Shown one piece after another: positions 53,048 to 62,591 of a stretch of 64,000 bases of DNA; position 1 is the stretch's first letter, and every line of letters starts with the position of its first letter. The DNA is from Methylocapsa sp963808645. GTDB lineage: Bacteria > Pseudomonadota > Alphaproteobacteria > Rhizobiales > Beijerinckiaceae. Both the position numbers and the translations under genes were made by a program. The notes under the pieces were generated by a model, which saw nothing but the letters and a program-made list of their open reading frames with translations, had not been told where the DNA came from and ran no database searches. The stretch covers positions 186,001 through 250,000 of the forward strand of contig CAWEGU010000003.1 in assembly GCA_963808645.1 (NCBI GenBank), in the 5' to 3' direction.

Positions 53048-53838
53048 ATGTAGACGGAATTAAAAAGCTGATGAAGCGCTGCCAATAATCCTAGCAGCGT
53101 TGCTGCTTCTCTTGCATGCCGGTTGCTGCATGGAAGTAATATTCCGCAGACAGGGGAGAAGCTGGCCCGCCGGAGGCTGGGCCGTAAGCACGCCAGTTCC
53201 AGGTTGCCGTAGGGGCGCCGGGGATATCTCATGCAAACTCCTGCCGCATAGATGCTAGTAGGAGTCATCAGCCCCAAGGGCAATTATAAGGCGAACTCCA
53301 TCGCCTCCACGAGCTTAACATTGATGCTCCCGCCATTGTCAATAGGCCCGCCCGGGCTCGCATCACGAGACTCGCCGAGTATCCAGTGCTTATCGTGAAG
53401 TGGCATGGGGTCTGCACTTACTCGGTAAACACAAACACGACGGTTACAGCGAGTGGATTGAACCGGGACGTCGGAGCCTTCGGTCGCGCACGAGCGACAG
53501 TGGACGGAATAAGTGCGGCAGCGGAGGGAAAGACAGTTTTCAGGCGGTCGAAGAAAGCCGCGAATTCTGGCGCCGTTTTGAGCTTTTCCTCAACTTCCTG
53601 CCCGGCGGCGTCGATTTCATAAGGCGACGCCCAGACACCCCCGGGCGCGGGGACGCCGTTGCACGCGCGCGATCTCCCATGCCGGGATTACTTGAACGCA
53701 AACCCTGACTTTGCCAGAACAGCGGCAACCGGCAAGTCCTGCTGGCTTGGGCGGCGCCGGAGCTCCGTCGATTGGCCGATACGGAATCGGTAGGATGTTC
53801 CACGTCAACTCAGACTGCTCGCGTGAAACGATCGTGCT
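53048..53838. other. Long intergenic region upstream of the efflux operon
   Basis: About 790 bp. The minus strand has an open stretch without a start codon at 53418-53687, encoding a helix-like EEKLKTAPEFAAFFDRLKTVF segment that may be a gene remnant. Other frames look random. The efflux operon promoter should lie near 53050-53300. No regulator gene was found. Confidence 0.35.
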
Positions 53839-55149
53839 CTAGCCACGCACGAGCATGGCGATGAAGAAGCCATCGGTGCCGCTCGTCAGCGGAGTGAGAC
53901 GTAGGCCAAAACCAAATCGCGAGTCGAACGGCCCAAGGCCAGGCATCCGCGCCATCTCGGTCAGTTCCAGCGCCGGAAGGCTCTTATAGTCTGCATGAGA
54001 GCCAAGAAACGCCGCGAGCCTGTCTTCGTTCTCCTCGCGCAGAATCGAACAAGTCACGTAAAGAATCCGGCCGCGCGGCTTGACGAAACGCGCGGCCTCT
54101 TGCAGTGCCCGGTCCTGCTCCGCGGTACGGATCGCGAGGGCGCCCGGTCTTATCCGCCATTTCGCGTCCGGACTGCGCCGCCAGGTGCCCGTGCCGGTGC
54201 ATGGCGCATCGACGAAAACAAGATCGCAGCGCCCTTCGAGACCGGCGAGCACATTGTTTTTCCCGCGCGGCGCATGCAACTGAACGTTGCGCACTCCGGC
54301 GCGTTCGAGTCTGGCGATGCTCCGCATGAGTTTAGCCCCGTCGCGGTCGGTGGCGTGGATCTGACCCTTGTTTTGCATCGATGCGGCAAGCGCCAAGGTT
54401 TTGCCGCCCGAGCCGGCGCAAAGGTCGAGCACCTGTTCGCCTGGTTTCGCGAGGGCAAGAATCGCGGCGAGCTGCGAGCCTTCGTCCTGAATTTCGGCGA
54501 GGCCTTTGATGTAGGCGGGCTCGGCCGCAAGCGCCGGGCCGCGCCCGTTCGGCAGCAGAGGCAAACGCAACCCCGAAGGGGAATACGGCGTTGGAGCCGC
54601 GCGCAAATGCGCGAGACTCGCGAGCACCTTCTCGCGCGTCGTTTTTAATGTATTGACGCGCAGATCGACAGGTGCGCGCGTGGCAAGCGCGCTCATCTCC
54701 GCGACAACGGCCGGCCCAAAGACCCTCGCCAGCGAAGGCTCCAGCCAGGCGGGAAAATCGCCCGCGACAAAAGTTGGCGCCCCGGTGAGATCGGCGGCGG
54801 CGAGACGTTCCATTTCTTCTTTGTTGAGCGGCGGCGGCGCATGTGACTCGCCCGAACAGAACGCCGCCAGCGCGCCCGCGCTCATATCCGCGCCCGCGCT
54901 CATATCATGGATCTGCCGCAAGGCGCCGAGCACGCTTGCGCGCGGCGTTTCGCCACCCATGATAAACGCGGAAGAAGCGCGCTTGCGCTGCGCGTCGAAA
55001 ACAAGCGTGGCGATCGCGGCGCGGTCTTTCGAGCCGGCGAACCGGTGCGAGAGACCCCAATCCTTCAGCGCATCGGCGGCGGGCCTTTTATGGGCTTCGA
55101 TTTCTTCCACAATTTCAATCGCCGCGGCGATGCGAGCGCCAGGGGTCAT
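53839..55149 (-). CDS. rsmB: RsmB/NOP-family rRNA cytosine-5 methyltransferase
   Basis: 436 residues from ATG 55149 (GGTGG upstream; an ATG at 55176 is also in frame). N-terminal NusB-like helical domain, then a SAM-binding Rossmann domain: LDLCAGSGGKTLALA, DAPCTGTGTWRR and VTCSIL, whose Cys are the catalytic and release residues. It methylates 16S or 23S rRNA; the exact site is not clear. An 18-bp tandem repeat doubles a MSAGAD hexapeptide near residue 85. Confidence 0.88.
   Translation of the reverse strand: MTPGARIAAAIEIVEEIEAHKRPAADALKDWGLSHRFAGSKDRAAIATLVFDAQRKRASSAFIMGGETPRASVLGALRQIHDMSAGADMSAGALAAFCSGESHAPPPLNKEEMERLAAADLTGAPTFVAGDFPAWLEPSLARVFGPAVVAEMSALATRAPVDLRVNTLKTTREKVLASLAHLRAAPTPYSPSGLRLPLLPNGRGPALAAEPAYIKGLAEIQDEGSQLAAILALAKPGEQVLDLCAGSGGKTLALAASMQNKGQIHATDRDGAKLMRSIARLERAGVRNVQLHAPRGKNNVLAGLEGRCDLVFVDAPCTGTGTWRRSPDAKWRIRPGALAIRTAEQDRALQEAARFVKPRGRILYVTCSILREENEDRLAAFLGSHADYKSLPALELTEMARMPGLGPFDSRFGFGLRLTPLTSGTDGFFIAMLVRG
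54871..54906. repeat. 18-bp tandem duplication inside the rsmB gene
   Basis: CGCGCCCGCGCTCATATC occurs twice in direct succession (54871-54888, 54889-54906). It is in frame and duplicates six residues, keeping the protein open. Looks like a recent slippage event. Confidence 0.9.
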
Positions 55150-55330
55150 TGGGAACCACCTACCATGGCGCTCCAATCAGGTGGCCGGTAAGAGTGCGGA
55201 CAGCGAAGAACCCCCGCATCAAGAACAAGACGGGCTCCAACGATGAAGAACTGGCCGCGCAACGGCACATAATTCAAGGCCGTGTGGATATAGGTACGCC
55301 GACTCCTGTGGCGACGGACAGGCCGCTTGT

Positions 55331-56501
55331 TTATCGCAGCCAAGCTTTTAGGCGGCGCATCGCCTCGACGATATCGCCTTCCGGTCCGGCGAAGGACAGC
55401 CGGACCGCCGACTTGCCGCGACGCCGGTCGAAATCGACTCCTGGCGTCGTCCCGACCCCCGTCGCGTCGAGCAGCTTGGCGCAAAAATCGAGCGAGTTGT
55501 TGCTAAACCGCGAAATATCGGCGTAGAGATAAAACGCACCATCGGCGGGCGGGAAATCAAACCCCATGCCGGGTAATTCGTTAAGAAGTATCGCGCGGTT
55601 TCTGGCATAGCCTGCAAGCACGGCTTCGAGCTCGTCTTGCGCGTCGAAAACAACTTCCGCCCCGATCTGGCTTAAAAAAGGCACCGAGATGGACAGGCTT
55701 TGCTGCAAGCGTTCGATTGGACGGATGAGATGCTCGGGCAGCACCAGCCAGCCGATGCGCCAGCCGGTCATGCAAAAATATTTGGAGAAGGAGTTTACGA
55801 CAACGGCTTGGGTCGAAAATTTGAGCGCCGTCTCCGCCGCCTCGCCATAGGTCAGGCCATGATAAACCTCGTCGGAAATGAATGCGATGCCAAGCCGGTC
55901 GCAGGTCTCGCAAACGCCTTGCAATGCTTCGCGGCCGGTCATCGCCCCGGTCGGATTGGCCGGACTCATCAGCAAAATTCCGTCGAGTTTCTTCTTTGAA
56001 TGTTCGGCCTCGATCATGTCCTCAGTCATGATGAAGCGATTTTCGCGCGGCGTCTCGATAGTTACAGTCTCGATGCCGAAGGCTTCGAGGATGTTGCGAT
56101 ACGCCGGATAGCCCGGCGCGGCGACCGCCACGCGGGCGCCCGCATCGAAAAGCGTGAGGAACGCCAGAGCGAAGCCACCCGATGAACCGGTCGTAACGGC
56201 AATTCGTTCGGGCGGCACGTCGACGCCATGGTTGTCGCGGTAATGCCGCGCGATCCGCGCGCGCAGACTTGGGCGGCCGAGCGCCTCGGTATAGCCGAAC
56301 TCGGCGCCCGTCAAGCGCGGAAATGGCGGCTTCCCGCACGACGCGCGGCGGCGGCGCGCCGGGTTCGCCTATCTCGAGATGAACAATGTCTTGCCCTTCG
56401 CGCTCCCGGCGGGTGGCGTCGGCAAGCACATCCAAGGCCATGAAAGGCGCGACATTGGATCTAAGGGAGAGAGGGATCCTCGACAGCAACAGGTCCGCCA
56501 T
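55331..56501 (-). pseudogene. Class I/II pyridoxal-phosphate aminotransferase, interrupted by a +1 frameshift
   Basis: Start at ATG 56501: MADLLLSRIPLSLRSNVAPF, then DIVHLEIGEPGAPPPRVV, the usual N-terminal substrate loop. At about 56305-56325 the frame must advance one base to reach LTGAEFGYTEALGRPSLRARI. Beyond it all is intact: SPANPTGAM, SDEVYHGLTYG, and the PLP-lysine motif SFSKYFCMTGWRIGW. Together about 390 residues, normal for an aspartate/tyrosine-type aminotransferase. The substrate is undetermined. Real mutation or miscall cannot be told apart here. Confidence 0.85.
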
Positions 56502-56690
56502 AAATGAGTGTTTTGTCAAATTCCCAGCCTTTCCGGCCGCTTCGCGCCAAAAAATGCAGCGCGCTGCAATGCTTTTCCCATGCTTTTGGCGGCCAATAAG
56601 ACCCGGCAGGCTTTGGTCCCGAGTGCCAGGATATTTCCAAATGACCGGCGGTGCTTTAAGTTGCCGGACCTTGTTCAGGAGGATGATTTC

Positions 56691-57530
56691 ATGTTTTGGC
56701 GAAGTCACGCGCTTTCGGGCTTGCTTTTTGGCCATTATTGCCACGGCGTTTATCGTCACGGCGGCCGTCGTGCGCGTTGCGTGGCGGCGCTGACGCTAGT
56801 CTGTCTCGCGCTGGCTTTCTCTCCAGCGCGCGCGGAAAGCTTTTCACCGGGCCAAAAAGCCGAGATAGAGGCGATTATCAAGGATTATTTATTACAGAAA
56901 CCTGAAGTTCTGCGCGAAGCGATCGGCGTGCTCGAAGCGCGCGAGAAAGCCGCCGAGGCAAAGGCGCGCGAAAAAGTCGTATCGGATCCTTCCGGCGCGC
57001 TCTTTAGCGCGGGCAATCAGGCGGTGATCGGCAATCCGAAGGGTAAGATCACATTGATCGAGTTTTTCGATTATAATTGTGGTTATTGCAAACGCGCCTT
57101 GATCGATCTTGCGCGGCTCATGAGGGATAACCCAGATCTCCGCGTGGTCCTGCGCGATTTTCCGATTCTCTCGCCGGGTTCCGTCGAGGCGGCGAAGATT
57201 GCCAACGCATTCCTCCGTCAGTTCCAGGGCGAAAAATTCTGGGAATTTCACCGAAAACTTCTCAGCTCGCGTGGTCCTGTCGGCAAGGCGGAAGCAATTG
57301 CCGTTGCCAAGGATCTCGGGGCCGATATGGACAAATTGGCCAAGGACGCCGCAGCGCCGAGTATAACCTCGGGCATCGAGGAATCCGCCACACTAGCCAA
57401 ATCGCTGCAGGTGACCGGCACGCCGACCTTTGTGATCGGCGAGGATGTCGTCGTTGGGGCCGTGGGCTACGACGAATTGGAAGCCAAGGTCGCCAATATT
57501 AAAAAATGTGGCAAGGCGGTCTGTTCTTGA
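56691..57530 (+). CDS. DsbA-family thiol-disulfide oxidoreductase, exported
   Basis: 279 residues from ATG 56691 after AGGAGG. It has a long signal region with hydrophobic core LVCLALAF and cleavage near ARA-ES, then an Ala/Glu-rich helical segment and a thioredoxin fold with active site CGYC (130-133) in EFFDYNCGYCKRA and cis-Pro in VTGTPTFVIG. This arrangement fits Com1/ScsC-like DsbA proteins, which oxidise or isomerise periplasmic disulfides. No DsbB partner is present nearby. Confidence 0.9.
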   Translation: MFWRSHALSGLLFGHYCHGVYRHGGRRARCVAALTLVCLALAFSPARAESFSPGQKAEIEAIIKDYLLQKPEVLREAIGVLEAREKAAEAKAREKVVSDPSGALFSAGNQAVIGNPKGKITLIEFFDYNCGYCKRALIDLARLMRDNPDLRVVLRDFPILSPGSVEAAKIANAFLRQFQGEKFWEFHRKLLSSRGPVGKAEAIAVAKDLGADMDKLAKDAAAPSITSGIEESATLAKSLQVTGTPTFVIGEDVVVGAVGYDELEAKVANIKKCGKAVCS

Positions 57531-58313
57531 TCCACCGCGCGCCGAGGTGACAACAAAGCCATGCTGCTGTTCGGCCTATGCCCCGCGGTGACGGCGAATT
57601 CCTGGAGCCCCTCCCAGCGAATCGTGGTGTGAGCTTATTCCAACGAGTTACGTCTTCAGGACTTGGGATCAGGAATTCAGGCTGAAGGCGGATCCGGCGA
57701 AATCCAAGAAAGCGCTCGCCGCCCTATGGCCAATAGTGTCGAGAGAACTCCAACAGCGGTATTGGCAAAGTTCCCTCGGGCCATTTGGGAAAAATCAAGG
57801 GCGTCTATTCGCAGTACTGGCATTGCGCCGCTGTGCGGCAATGGTTCGGCGAGCCCGTCCCGCGCGCTTCCGACAATTCCTTTTGGATGTCGGCGATCTT
57901 GTTTCGGCGCTTGGCGGCGTTTTTCTTCGCCGGCTTACAGACCTCGTTGCCGCAGCCCCTAACGCGTATCCTGTCAAGCCCGCGGTCAGCAACTCGCCTC
58001 GGCCCCGATTTTGCCGCCTGCCCGTCGAGCACGGCTACGCTCATCCCATGGCCGAATTTGATCCTCCAACGCCTGCAAATAGATCGCCGTTCTGCGAGCC
58101 TGGGCTCGATTCCTTCGATCTGCAGTTTCGCGTCTTGCGCCGCCTTAAGCTTTTTGCTTCCTCCGCCGATGCTTGTCGTTCCACGTCGCTTCGCTTCGCC
58201 TGTTCATCTCGCCAATAACGGACTTGTGGTGTAACCAAGGGTTTTCGCCTTTTTGGCGATCTGATTTTATTCGCTGAAAAATGGACTTCCCTGACAGCGT
58301 CAAACAGGGCGGA
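57531..58313. other. Region between the DsbA-like gene and lptB
   Basis: About 780 bp with several overlapping frames on both strands, none clean. The most gene-like signal is the decayed minus-strand sequence annotated separately at 57805-58238. A short hairpin TCGCC-TTTTT-GGCGA lies at 58245-58259. Confidence 0.35.
57805..58238 (-). pseudogene. Possible decayed gene for a coiled-coil protein
   Basis: Pieces in three frames join into a plausible helical protein. From ATG 58238: RYWRDEQAKRSDVERQASAE. One shift later: KAAQDAKLQIEGIEPRLAER. Another: AIYLQALEDQIRPWDERSR. The last frame ends with KRRNKIADIQKELSEA and a Cys-rich tail, stop at 57805-57807. At least three frameshifts would be needed. 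Family unknown; this could also be chance. Confidence 0.3.
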
Positions 58314-59039
58314 TCAGAGCCGGAATTCCTCGCCAAGATAGAAGCGGCGCACATTGGAGTCCTCGACAATCTTGGCCGGAGTCCCCTCGACCAAGACCCG
58401 GCCGGCATGAACGATGTAAGCCCTGTCGATCAACCCCAAGGTTTCGCGGACATTGTGATCGGTGACGAGAACACCGATTCCGCGCCGTTTCAGATGATGC
58501 ACAAGAAGCTGAATATCGGCGACCGCGATGGGATCGATCCCGGCGAACGGCTCGTCGAGAAGCATGAAGGATGGGCGGCCCGCCGAGGCGCGCGCGATCT
58601 CGCAACGCCGCCGCTCGCCGCCGGAGAGCGCGACCGACGGCGTCCTGCGCAAGGATTTAAGGTCGAATTCGTCGAGCAAGGCTTCGAGTTCTCCAGCGCG
58701 CTTAAGCTTGTCGGGTTCGACGATTTCGAGGACCGCCCGGATATTATCCTCGACGTCGAGGCCGCGAAAAATCGAGGCTTCCTGCGGCAGATAACCGATG
58801 CCGAGGCGCGCGCGCCGGTACATTGGCAGGCGCGTCACATCGTGCCCGTCGAGTTCGATGAGGCCGCTGTCCGGCCTTATCAGCCCAGTGATCAGATAAA
58901 ACAGGGTGGTCTTGCCGGCGCCGTTCGGGCCGAGGAGGCCAACCACTTCTCCGCGCCGCACCGTCATGCTCACGTCCTCGACAACGCGGCGGGCCTTGTA
59001 GGATTTGCGCAGATGACGAACCGCCAGCACCCCTTGCAT
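58314..59039 (-). CDS. lptB: LPS export ABC transporter ATPase LptB
   Basis: ATP-binding subunit that powers LPS extraction from the inner membrane with LptFG. 241 residues from ATG 59039 (GGAAG upstream). Walker A GPNGAGKT (37-44), Q-loop YLPQEASIFRGL, signature LSGGERRRCEIARA, Walker B FMLLDEPFAGIDP, switch His in VTDHNVRETL. The frame stays open a further 500 bp upstream to 59543, past the end of lptA, so a longer N-terminus cannot be excluded. Confidence 0.93.
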   Translation of the reverse strand: MQGVLAVRHLRKSYKARRVVEDVSMTVRRGEVVGLLGPNGAGKTTLFYLITGLIRPDSGLIELDGHDVTRLPMYRRARLGIGYLPQEASIFRGLDVEDNIRAVLEIVEPDKLKRAGELEALLDEFDLKSLRRTPSVALSGGERRRCEIARASAGRPSFMLLDEPFAGIDPIAVADIQLLVHHLKRRGIGVLVTDHNVRETLGLIDRAYIVHAGRVLVEGTPAKIVEDSNVRRFYLGEEFRL

Positions 59040-59502
59040 GCTCGCTTCCGGCTCGGTTCCGCCAGTCACCGCCCGCGGCGTCTCGCTAGGAACACCTCCG
59101 CGTCCGTGCCACTCGGCCGGCCCGCCGCCGTGTTTCGCCACGTCCCGCGCCTCCCAAGTGTCACTGCCCGCACGAAGCGTTGACGCCGGGCCGGGCCGGA
59201 ACACGTCGCGCAGCCGAGCGAAGGCGATGAGTGGAATAAGGGCCGGTCGCGGGTGCAAATTAAAAAAATCCTTCGCAATTGCAACGGCCAGAGCTCCGCC
59301 GCGTCTCCATCGAAGCATTATCCGACAAAGCACAACGGGGCGTAGGCCGCGCGGCGCAACATGAGGTGGAGCTACGGCAATCTTCGAAACTGCGGGAAGT
59401 GTCGTCAAGCCTTCCCGCCGGCGCGGGTAGACCCCGCCCGCCCAGATGCGCGTCGCAAGGGCAACCATCGAGAGTTTTGCCGCGTCCAGCGCAAGCCACT
59501 CA
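59040..59502. other. Gap between lptA and lptB covered by an in-frame extension
   Basis: 463 bp on the minus strand remain open in the lptB frame. The last ~35 codons before lptB (Gly/Arg/Pro-rich) resemble the variable N-terminal tails of some alphaproteobacterial LptB; the rest reads as random. In many relatives lptA and lptB are nearly contiguous, so this gap is larger than expected. Confidence 0.4.
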
Positions 59503-60102
59503 TCAGGAGGCCTTTGCGGCGCGATCGGGCTTCGGGGCGCCATCCGGCCTCACCGGCCTTGGCTCGCCTCCGGCGCCGCCGCTCGGCAGAAACATGCTCC
59601 TGACCCGGCCGGTTACCGCCGCCTGATTGGTATCCAAATCATAGATCAATTTATCACCTTTCGTAACATTCGGTCCCTGGCTTAATGTCACGTTGCCGAT
59701 GAGATAGACCTTGCCTTCCGATTTCTCATAGATGCCGCTGTCGCCCGTCCCAATCTGGTCCTTGGAGACGATGGTCACCGGTCCCGCCGCTTCCATGCGG
59801 CGAATTCGACTCGAAGACGATGGAACCCCGGCCGGTGTCAAGGCATCCTTCGGCGTCAGAAAAATGACGAGCGTGCCCGTCTGGAGCTTGCTTTCTCCTT
59901 GCCTCGCGACGACGTTGCCGGTGTAAACAAGCTTTTGTTCCTTGTCGAAATAGTCCAATTTGGCGGCGGCGATATTGACGGGATCCTTGGAATTGCTACC
60001 CGGCAAAATCGCGCCGGAGCGTGGCTTTTCCGCATACGCCGGAGAGACCGCCGAAGCCAAAATAAGCAAAGCGAAAACGGCCGGACCCGCGCGCCCGGTC
60101 AA
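59503..60102 (-). CDS. lptA: LPS transport periplasmic protein LptA
   Basis: 199 residues. Signal peptide VFALLILASAVSPAYA; the OstA-like beta-jellyroll follows: VNIAAAKLDYFDKEQKLVYTGNV, IRRMEAAGPVTIVSKDQ and GKVYLIGNVTLSQGPNVTKGDKLIYDL, the repeating strands of the LPS bridge. Pro-rich C-terminal tail. Its start overlaps the lptC stop by four bases (ATGA-type), indicating coupling. Confidence 0.92.
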   Translation of the reverse strand: MTGRAGPAVFALLILASAVSPAYAEKPRSGAILPGSNSKDPVNIAAAKLDYFDKEQKLVYTGNVVARQGESKLQTGTLVIFLTPKDALTPAGVPSSSSRIRRMEAAGPVTIVSKDQIGTGDSGIYEKSEGKVYLIGNVTLSQGPNVTKGDKLIYDLDTNQAAVTGRVRSMFLPSGGAGGEPRPVRPDGAPKPDRAAKAS

Positions 60103-60959
60103 TTCCCGCTCTCCATCGAGGCGCCGGCGGCTTCGGGCTTTCCCGCTGCGGTGTCGATCATAGAGGTCACCTCGCCGCCAAATGAAACTTTGTGGCCATT
60201 GTCGCTGACATCCAATTGCTTCGCCGCGATCGTCCCGCCGTCAAGAATGACCGTGACCGGCTCCTCGGAGACAAGGCCGCCCGTGGTGAAATCGATCCGC
60301 GCGGTTCTCAACCAAATGTCGTAACCCGTGCTACTTTTAATTCTAATGTCGCCCTCCAACGTCATTTTGTCGTGCTGACTGTCGTAGATGCCCCGCGCGG
60401 CGCTCACCCGTGTTGTCGAGGCGCCCGCCGCCCCGATCTTCGAATCGATGCCGAGCAGTTCGATGATGTCCGGCACTGTAATATCCTGGGTTCCGGAACG
60501 CGCCTTAACCTCAAAGGGGCGGCCGTCCGTCTGAACCCCGGAGATTTTCGGAAAATCCAAGGTGATTTTCGTGCCGTCAAGCGCGGCCCGGCCGACGGTA
60601 ATGTCATCCTGCAAGTGCCTTAAGGGGTTTAATAGAGCCACCGCGGAGATGAGCGTGACCGCGAGAAGCGCACCGGCGATCGCCGCGCGGCGAAACAGCC
60701 GAACCCGCGCCGAATGACGGTGTGCCGCCTTGAAGCCCCCGCGCCAAAGCGCCGGCGTCACGTCGAAACGCACCGCGCCGGAATCCGCCGGGCCATCGCC
60801 CACAGTGCCGGCACCGATCGATGCGGCGTCCGGCCAGGCGAGCTTGGTTTTCTCCGGGTTTTCCGGTCTGGCGAGGCCATCGGCACCGCTCAAGGCGCCC
60901 GCTGGCGCACGCGTGCCGCCTGACCTTTTCTTCATCCGCAGTGCTTCGTTTTGAGACAA
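60099..60959 (-). CDS. lptC: LPS export protein LptC
   Basis: 286 residues. Cytoplasmic Pro/Ala-rich N-terminus, one membrane anchor (AAIAGALLAVTLISAVALL), then the periplasmic LptC jellyroll (GTKITLDFPKISGVQTDGRPFEVKA, YDSQHDKMTLEGDIRI). It hands LPS from LptBFG to LptA. The start is TTG at 60959 or the ATG at 60935; neither has a strong ribosome site. First gene of lptC-lptA-lptB. Confidence 0.88.
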   Translation of the reverse strand: MSQNEALRMKKRSGGTRAPAGALSGADGLARPENPEKTKLAWPDAASIGAGTVGDGPADSGAVRFDVTPALWRGGFKAAHRHSARVRLFRRAAIAGALLAVTLISAVALLNPLRHLQDDITVGRAALDGTKITLDFPKISGVQTDGRPFEVKARSGTQDITVPDIIELLGIDSKIGAAGASTTRVSAARGIYDSQHDKMTLEGDIRIKSSTGYDIWLRTARIDFTTGGLVSEEPVTVILDGGTIAAKQLDVSDNGHKVSFGGEVTSMIDTAAGKPEAAGASMESGN

Positions 60960-61177
60960 GGGACCCGAGCTCCAGGCTGCGAGAAATTCCTCAAACCACG
61001 ATCGAACATGGCTGCGCCTTTAGAAATCCTAAAAATTCTAAATAATTGTTGCATGCTGCCTTTACCGGCCTGGTTCGATCAGGCCCATGTACCAAGGTCG
61101 GCGCAAGGCGGCGCTCAGCCTCCTCACTCAGCAACCAAGCAAGGCGAAGTCATGGCGGGCTCAAGCTAGGGCCGTGC

Positions 61178-61792
61178 CTATTGATGCGAAAATATATCCG
61201 CATCGGCCCAGCCCATCAGGTCGAGACGCGCCCGTGCGGGCACAAAATCGAAACACGCGGCGGCGATCTCGAAGCGGTTCTCGCGCTTGAGCATCGCGTC
61301 GAGGCGGATGCGCAAGGCATGCAAATAGAGAACGTCGGACGCCGCATAGGAAAGCTGCGCCTCGGAAAGCGTCGAGTCGCCCCAATCGGTGGATTGCTGC
61401 TGTTTCGACAATTCGATCCCGAGGAGCTCGCGTGTCAGATCCTTCAAGCCGTGCCGGTCGGTATAGGTCCGGGCGAGTCTTGAAGCGATCTTGGTACAAT
61501 AGATGGGCGCCGCCATGACCCCGAAGGTCTTGAACAAAACCGCGACATCGAAACGGGCGAAATGAAACAGTTTTGTGACCTTTGGGTCGGCTAAAAGCCG
61601 CTCGATGTTTTGCGCCCGCGCCTGGCCGGAGCCGATTTGAACGACATCGGCGGACCCGTCGCCGCGCGACAGTTGGACGACGCAGAGCCGGTCCCGATGC
61701 GGAACAAGCCCCAGGGTCTCGGTGTCGATCGCGACGCAATCGCCAAACTCGGCATTGCCCGGCAGATCGTCCTTGTGAAAGCGGATGTTCAT
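61178..61792 (-). CDS. rnd: Ribonuclease D-like 3'-5' exonuclease
   Basis: 204 residues from ATG 61792. DEDDy exonuclease motifs: I AIDTETLGL, II FHFARFDVAVL, III YAASDVLYLHAL. Only the exonuclease domain is present; the HRDC domains of E. coli RNase D (375 residues) are missing, as is usual for the short form in Hyphomicrobiales. It lies upstream of the lpt operon on the same strand, with about 220 bp between. Role likely in tRNA or small-RNA trimming. Confidence 0.88.
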   Translation of the reverse strand: MNIRFHKDDLPGNAEFGDCVAIDTETLGLVPHRDRLCVVQLSRGDGSADVVQIGSGQARAQNIERLLADPKVTKLFHFARFDVAVLFKTFGVMAAPIYCTKIASRLARTYTDRHGLKDLTRELLGIELSKQQQSTDWGDSTLSEAQLSYAASDVLYLHALRIRLDAMLKRENRFEIAAACFDFVPARARLDLMGWADADIFSHQ

Positions 61793-62040
61793 CACCGGGC
61801 GCCCGCGCGGGATGAAACTTCCAAATCGCAGAGGGCTCGCGGATAATCCATCGGGCGCGCCTATCATTGCCCGCGAAACTTAGCAAGCGCGACGGACCTC
61901 CGTTACTCGGGGGCATTACCTCGTCAATCGGACGGCTTAACGCGCCAATGACGCGAAGTTCCGCCTCGCCCCGGCCACGGAACCTTTGGCGAAGGCCGAT
62001 GTTTAGCCCGGCAATCGGGAAAGAAACGGAGAAACCGACG

Positions 62041-62457
62041 ATGCAGAAAAGATTCGGAATAGCCGTGGTCACGGCTCTGCTCGCCTCGCCTCTCGCGGCC
62101 CAGGCTCAAGGCATTCCCGCCGGTGCAGAACGTGGCGCAGCCGAAGGCAGCGCGGTAGGCGGGCCGGTTGGTGGCGCGGTCGGTGGCGTGGTGGGCGGTG
62201 TCGCGGGCGGGATTGGCGGGTTGCTGGGCGTCGATGAGGTCCCTCGCTTTCACGACTACGTGATACGCGAACACCGCTCCTCTTATCGCTACCGCGAGGA
62301 ACCGCGAGTGGGGATGGTCCTGCCGCTCACCGGGGTGGTCTATTACCGAGTGCCGCGGGAATATGGCGTTTCCCCCCGCTACCGCTACGCAATTATCAAT
62401 GACCAGCCCGTTCTGGTCGATCCACGCACGCGCCGGGTGGTTCAAGTGATCGATTGA
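62041..62457 (+). CDS. DUF1236 exported protein with glycine-zipper region
   Basis: 138 residues from ATG 62041 (GGAG upstream). Signal peptide ending QAQ-GIP. Then a Gly/Ala/Val-zipper (GGPVGGAVGGVVGGVAGG), and a C-terminal DUF1236 domain (LPLTGVVYYRVPREYGV, YAIINDQPVLVDPRTRRVV). Such proteins are envelope-associated in Hyphomicrobiales; function unknown. A related shorter gene lies 135 bp downstream, and a hairpin terminator follows this one. Confidence 0.87.
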   Translation: MQKRFGIAVVTALLASPLAAQAQGIPAGAERGAAEGSAVGGPVGGAVGGVVGGVAGGIGGLLGVDEVPRFHDYVIREHRSSYRYREEPRVGMVLPLTGVVYYRVPREYGVSPRYRYAIINDQPVLVDPRTRRVVQVID

Positions 62458-62469
62458 GCCATCGAGACT

Positions 62470-62499
62470 GGGGCGTTTACCCGCCACGGCAAACGCCCC
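62470..62499 (+). terminator. Probable terminator after the DUF1236 gene
   Basis: GGGGCGTTT (62470-62478) pairs perfectly with AAACGCCCC (62491-62499), loop 12 nt, followed by TCGCTGTTTG. It starts 13 nt after the stop codon. Confidence 0.6.
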
Positions 62500-62591
62500 T
62501 CGCTGTTTGCTGCGCAAAATCCGTGGTGTATCGATAACCGCCCAAGCGAGGACCCAGGGAGGCTACCTTCACTGTGTATTTGGAGGTCAAA

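Noticed and set aside
53796..53829. Split parS-like halves (TGTTCCACGT and GTGAAAC)
   Set aside because: The halves are 17 bp apart and the left has a mismatch; likely chance.
55150..55484. Minus frame upstream of rsmB
   Set aside because: Overlaps the aminotransferase 3' end and has no homology-like features.
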